Shown piece by piece: positions 34,961 to 35,956 of a stretch of 35,956 nt of DNA. The stretch spans positions 1-35,956 of the forward strand of contig CANGKZ010000049.1 in NCBI GenBank assembly GCA_947454705.1, written 5' to 3'. The translations under genes were made by a program, and so were the position numbers. Positions within the stretch are counted from its first letter, which is position 1; every line of letters starts with the position of its first letter. Under the pieces are notes generated by a model. The model was not told the origin of the DNA. It worked only from the letters and a program-made list of their open reading frames with translations, and did not search any database. Origin of the DNA: Verrucomicrobiota bacterium (GTDB taxonomy: Bacteria > Verrucomicrobiota > Verrucomicrobiia > Limisphaerales > UBA9464).

Positions 34961-35046
34961 CGGGGACGCAACGAGCGTAGGGAGTGGCGTTGGGTGGAAC
35001 AAGCGTCGTGATGGACACCCGAAGGCGTCCGGATACGCTGCCTCGC
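34961..35046. promoter_or_regulatory. Divergent promoter region of the sugar-acid operon
   Basis: Only 86 bases separate the operon start from the SDR start, so the two transcripts probably share control. I recognised no clear operator palindrome or promoter hexamers. Confidence 0.45.
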
Positions 35047-35775
35047 ATGAGTCAGACGGTTCTCGTCACTGGATCTTCCGGGAAGATTGGCCGCGCGGTG
35101 GTCGCGGAGTTGCAGCGTCGCGGGCACGAGGTGCGGGGCTTTGATCGCGTGGCCTCCCCGGCGTTTCCCTCGACCCTGATCGGCAACCTCGGAGATCGCG
35201 TCGCGCTCGAGCACGCGATGGCGGGAGTGCGGTGTTTGGTGCATCTCGCGGCGACTCCGGACGACGCGGATTTCATGACCGAATTGCTGCCGAACAACGT
35301 GGTGGGTCTTTATCACATTCTTGAGGCCGCGCGCGTTGCTGGTGTCCGTCGAATCGTGCTCGCGAGCAGCGGTCAGGTGAATTGGTGGCAGCAGTTGGGC
35401 GGGGACCTGCCGGTGTTCGAGCATCAGCCGGTGAGTCCGCGCGGATGGTATGCGGCCACCAAGATGTTTCTTGAAGCGGCCGGCCGTGGGTACAGCGAGC
35501 AGCATGGCATCAGTGTCATCGCGACCCGCCTGGGATGGTGTCCGCGTCCGGGACAGGAGGAGGAGATCCGCGCCCTGGAATGGGCTCATGATGTCTATCT
35601 GAGCCCGAACGATGCGGGGCGTTTCTTCGCCTGCTGCGTTGAGGCGCCGGACACGGTGAAGTTCCTGATCGTGAACGGCACCAGCAAGCCCGCCCGTCAG
35701 ACCCGCCTTGACATGACCGTCGCCCGCACCGTCCTCGGCTACGAACCCGCCGAACAATGGCCGCAGGGGATGTGA
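35047..35775 (+). CDS. Uronate-dehydrogenase-like extended SDR
   Basis: A 242-aa NAD-dependent SDR. Rossmann motif VTGSSGKIGRAV (Gly-x-x-Gly-x-x-Gly, residues 9-15), LVHLAA (cofactor), LASSGQV (Ser) and WYAATK with Tyr135 and Lys139 as catalytic residues. The stretch NNVVGLYHILEAARVAGVRRIVLASS and the LGWCPRPG motif resemble uronate dehydrogenases (D-glucuronate/galacturonate to aldaro-lactone); other sugar epimerases share the frame, so specificity is not certain. The start at 35047 is chosen from the conserved MSQTVLVTG; a GTG at 34984 would add 21 unsupported residues. It is divergent from the four-gene operon and fits a shared uronate pathway. Confidence 0.8.
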   Translation: MSQTVLVTGSSGKIGRAVVAELQRRGHEVRGFDRVASPAFPSTLIGNLGDRVALEHAMAGVRCLVHLAATPDDADFMTELLPNNVVGLYHILEAARVAGVRRIVLASSGQVNWWQQLGGDLPVFEHQPVSPRGWYAATKMFLEAAGRGYSEQHGISVIATRLGWCPRPGQEEEIRALEWAHDVYLSPNDAGRFFACCVEAPDTVKFLIVNGTSKPARQTRLDMTVARTVLGYEPAEQWPQGM

Positions 35776-35830
35776 AGTCGAAGATCGGAGATCGGAGATC
35801 GAAGATGGGAGATGGGAGATGGGAGATGGG
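35776..35830. repeat. GGAGATCG/GGAGATGG minisatellite
   Basis: Starts directly behind the SDR stop codon with words GAAGATCGGAGATCGG, then GATGGGAGATGGGAGATGGG. It belongs to the same family as 8965-9200, 13456-13560 and (inverted) 5727-6033. The insertion sequence begins inside or at the end of it. Confidence 0.85.
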
Positions 35831-35956
35831 TGTCCCGTCCTGAAATAGGTTGTCAGGATGGCGATTGAAAAACGGGCTGGGAAAGCGGTGATCCGCTACA
35901 GTGAGGCGTTCAAACTTCAGGTGGTGCGGGAGTTTGAAAGTGGGGCGTACGCGAGC
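35831..35956 (+). mobile_element. Left end of an IS3-like insertion sequence (cut by window end)
   Basis: The sequence changes abruptly from the minisatellite to TGTCCCGTCCTGAAATAGGT, which has the TG terminus and layout of an IS3-family end, followed 7 bases later by a transposase start codon. The right end lies beyond the window, so target duplication and inverted repeats cannot be checked. Confidence 0.7.
35858..35956 (+). CDS. IS3-family transposase OrfA, N-terminal part
   Basis: The 33 codons before the window ends read MAIEKRAGKAVIRY, SEAFKLQVVREFESG, AYAS. The pattern 'YSEAFKLQVVREFESG' is the start of the helix-turn-helix of IS3/IS911-type OrfA proteins. The gene continues out of the window; integrity cannot be judged. 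Confidence 0.75.
   Translation, partial: MAIEKRAGKAVIRYSEAFKLQVVREFESGAYAS

Overview
The window looks like a chromosomal segment of a member of the Verrucomicrobiota, probably a free-living relative of Pedosphaera/Limisphaera. That is inferred from the gene families: PEP-CTERM-tagged exported proteins, a DUF2339 membrane protein, an ECF sigma factor with a long membrane-anchored tail, and a C-terminal FYRV-type domain on a giant secreted protein. Very repeat-rich spacers between high-GC genes also fit. No rRNA or species-level marker is present, so the placement is moderate.

Layout. 1-586 is a repeat-filled spacer behind a half-length carB (minus). A divergent DUF2339 membrane protein follows (2382-5522). 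5523-6207 is repeat DNA ending at a tRNA-Thr(CGU). 6283-7944 holds decayed DNA with REP/BIME-like copies flanking a small PEP-CTERM protein (minus). An exported protein of unknown function (7945-8904) and a minisatellite island (8905-9640) come next. 9641-13317 is a visibly less GC-rich block of four genes: a MauE/DoxX-like membrane protein, a six-cysteine membrane-anchored exported protein, a small six-cysteine secreted protein and a GT-C glycosyltransferase. 13318-20560 runs on the minus strand: an exported PPP-type phosphatase, an ECF sigma factor with a transmembrane/coiled-coil tail, an SGNH hydrolase, and a TetR regulator with a sterol-desaturase-family enzyme. Octamer and hairpin repeats separate them.

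20719-21364 carries overlapping OsmC/Ohr and dodecin genes. 21407-23415 carries two further PEP-CTERM-type proteins, one with a DUF3494 ice-binding domain. 23739-31121 is a single gene of about 2,460 codons encoding a secreted protein of about 18 cysteine-bearing DUF11-like domains. Eight of these form an exact 633-bp higher-order repeat, and a different repeat module is nested inside the last one.

31340-35775 looks like sugar-acid catabolism. A tightly packed minus-strand operon (hydroxyacid dehydrogenase, HpcH/HpaI aldolase, second hydroxyacid dehydrogenase, hydroxypyruvate-isomerase-like TIM barrel) is divergent from a uronate-dehydrogenase-like SDR. The genes fit a route uronate -> aldarate -> keto-deoxy-aldarate -> pyruvate + tartronate semialdehyde -> hydroxypyruvate -> glycerate, with the aldarate dehydratase not in view. 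The window ends inside an IS3-like element that has entered a minisatellite.

The most distinctive observations are the giant protein (higher-order repeat, complementary cysteine loss, nested module), the cysteine-rich/MauE-like/GT-C cassette, and the dense set of hairpin and simple-sequence repeats. The hairpins of one family show compensatory changes in their stems.
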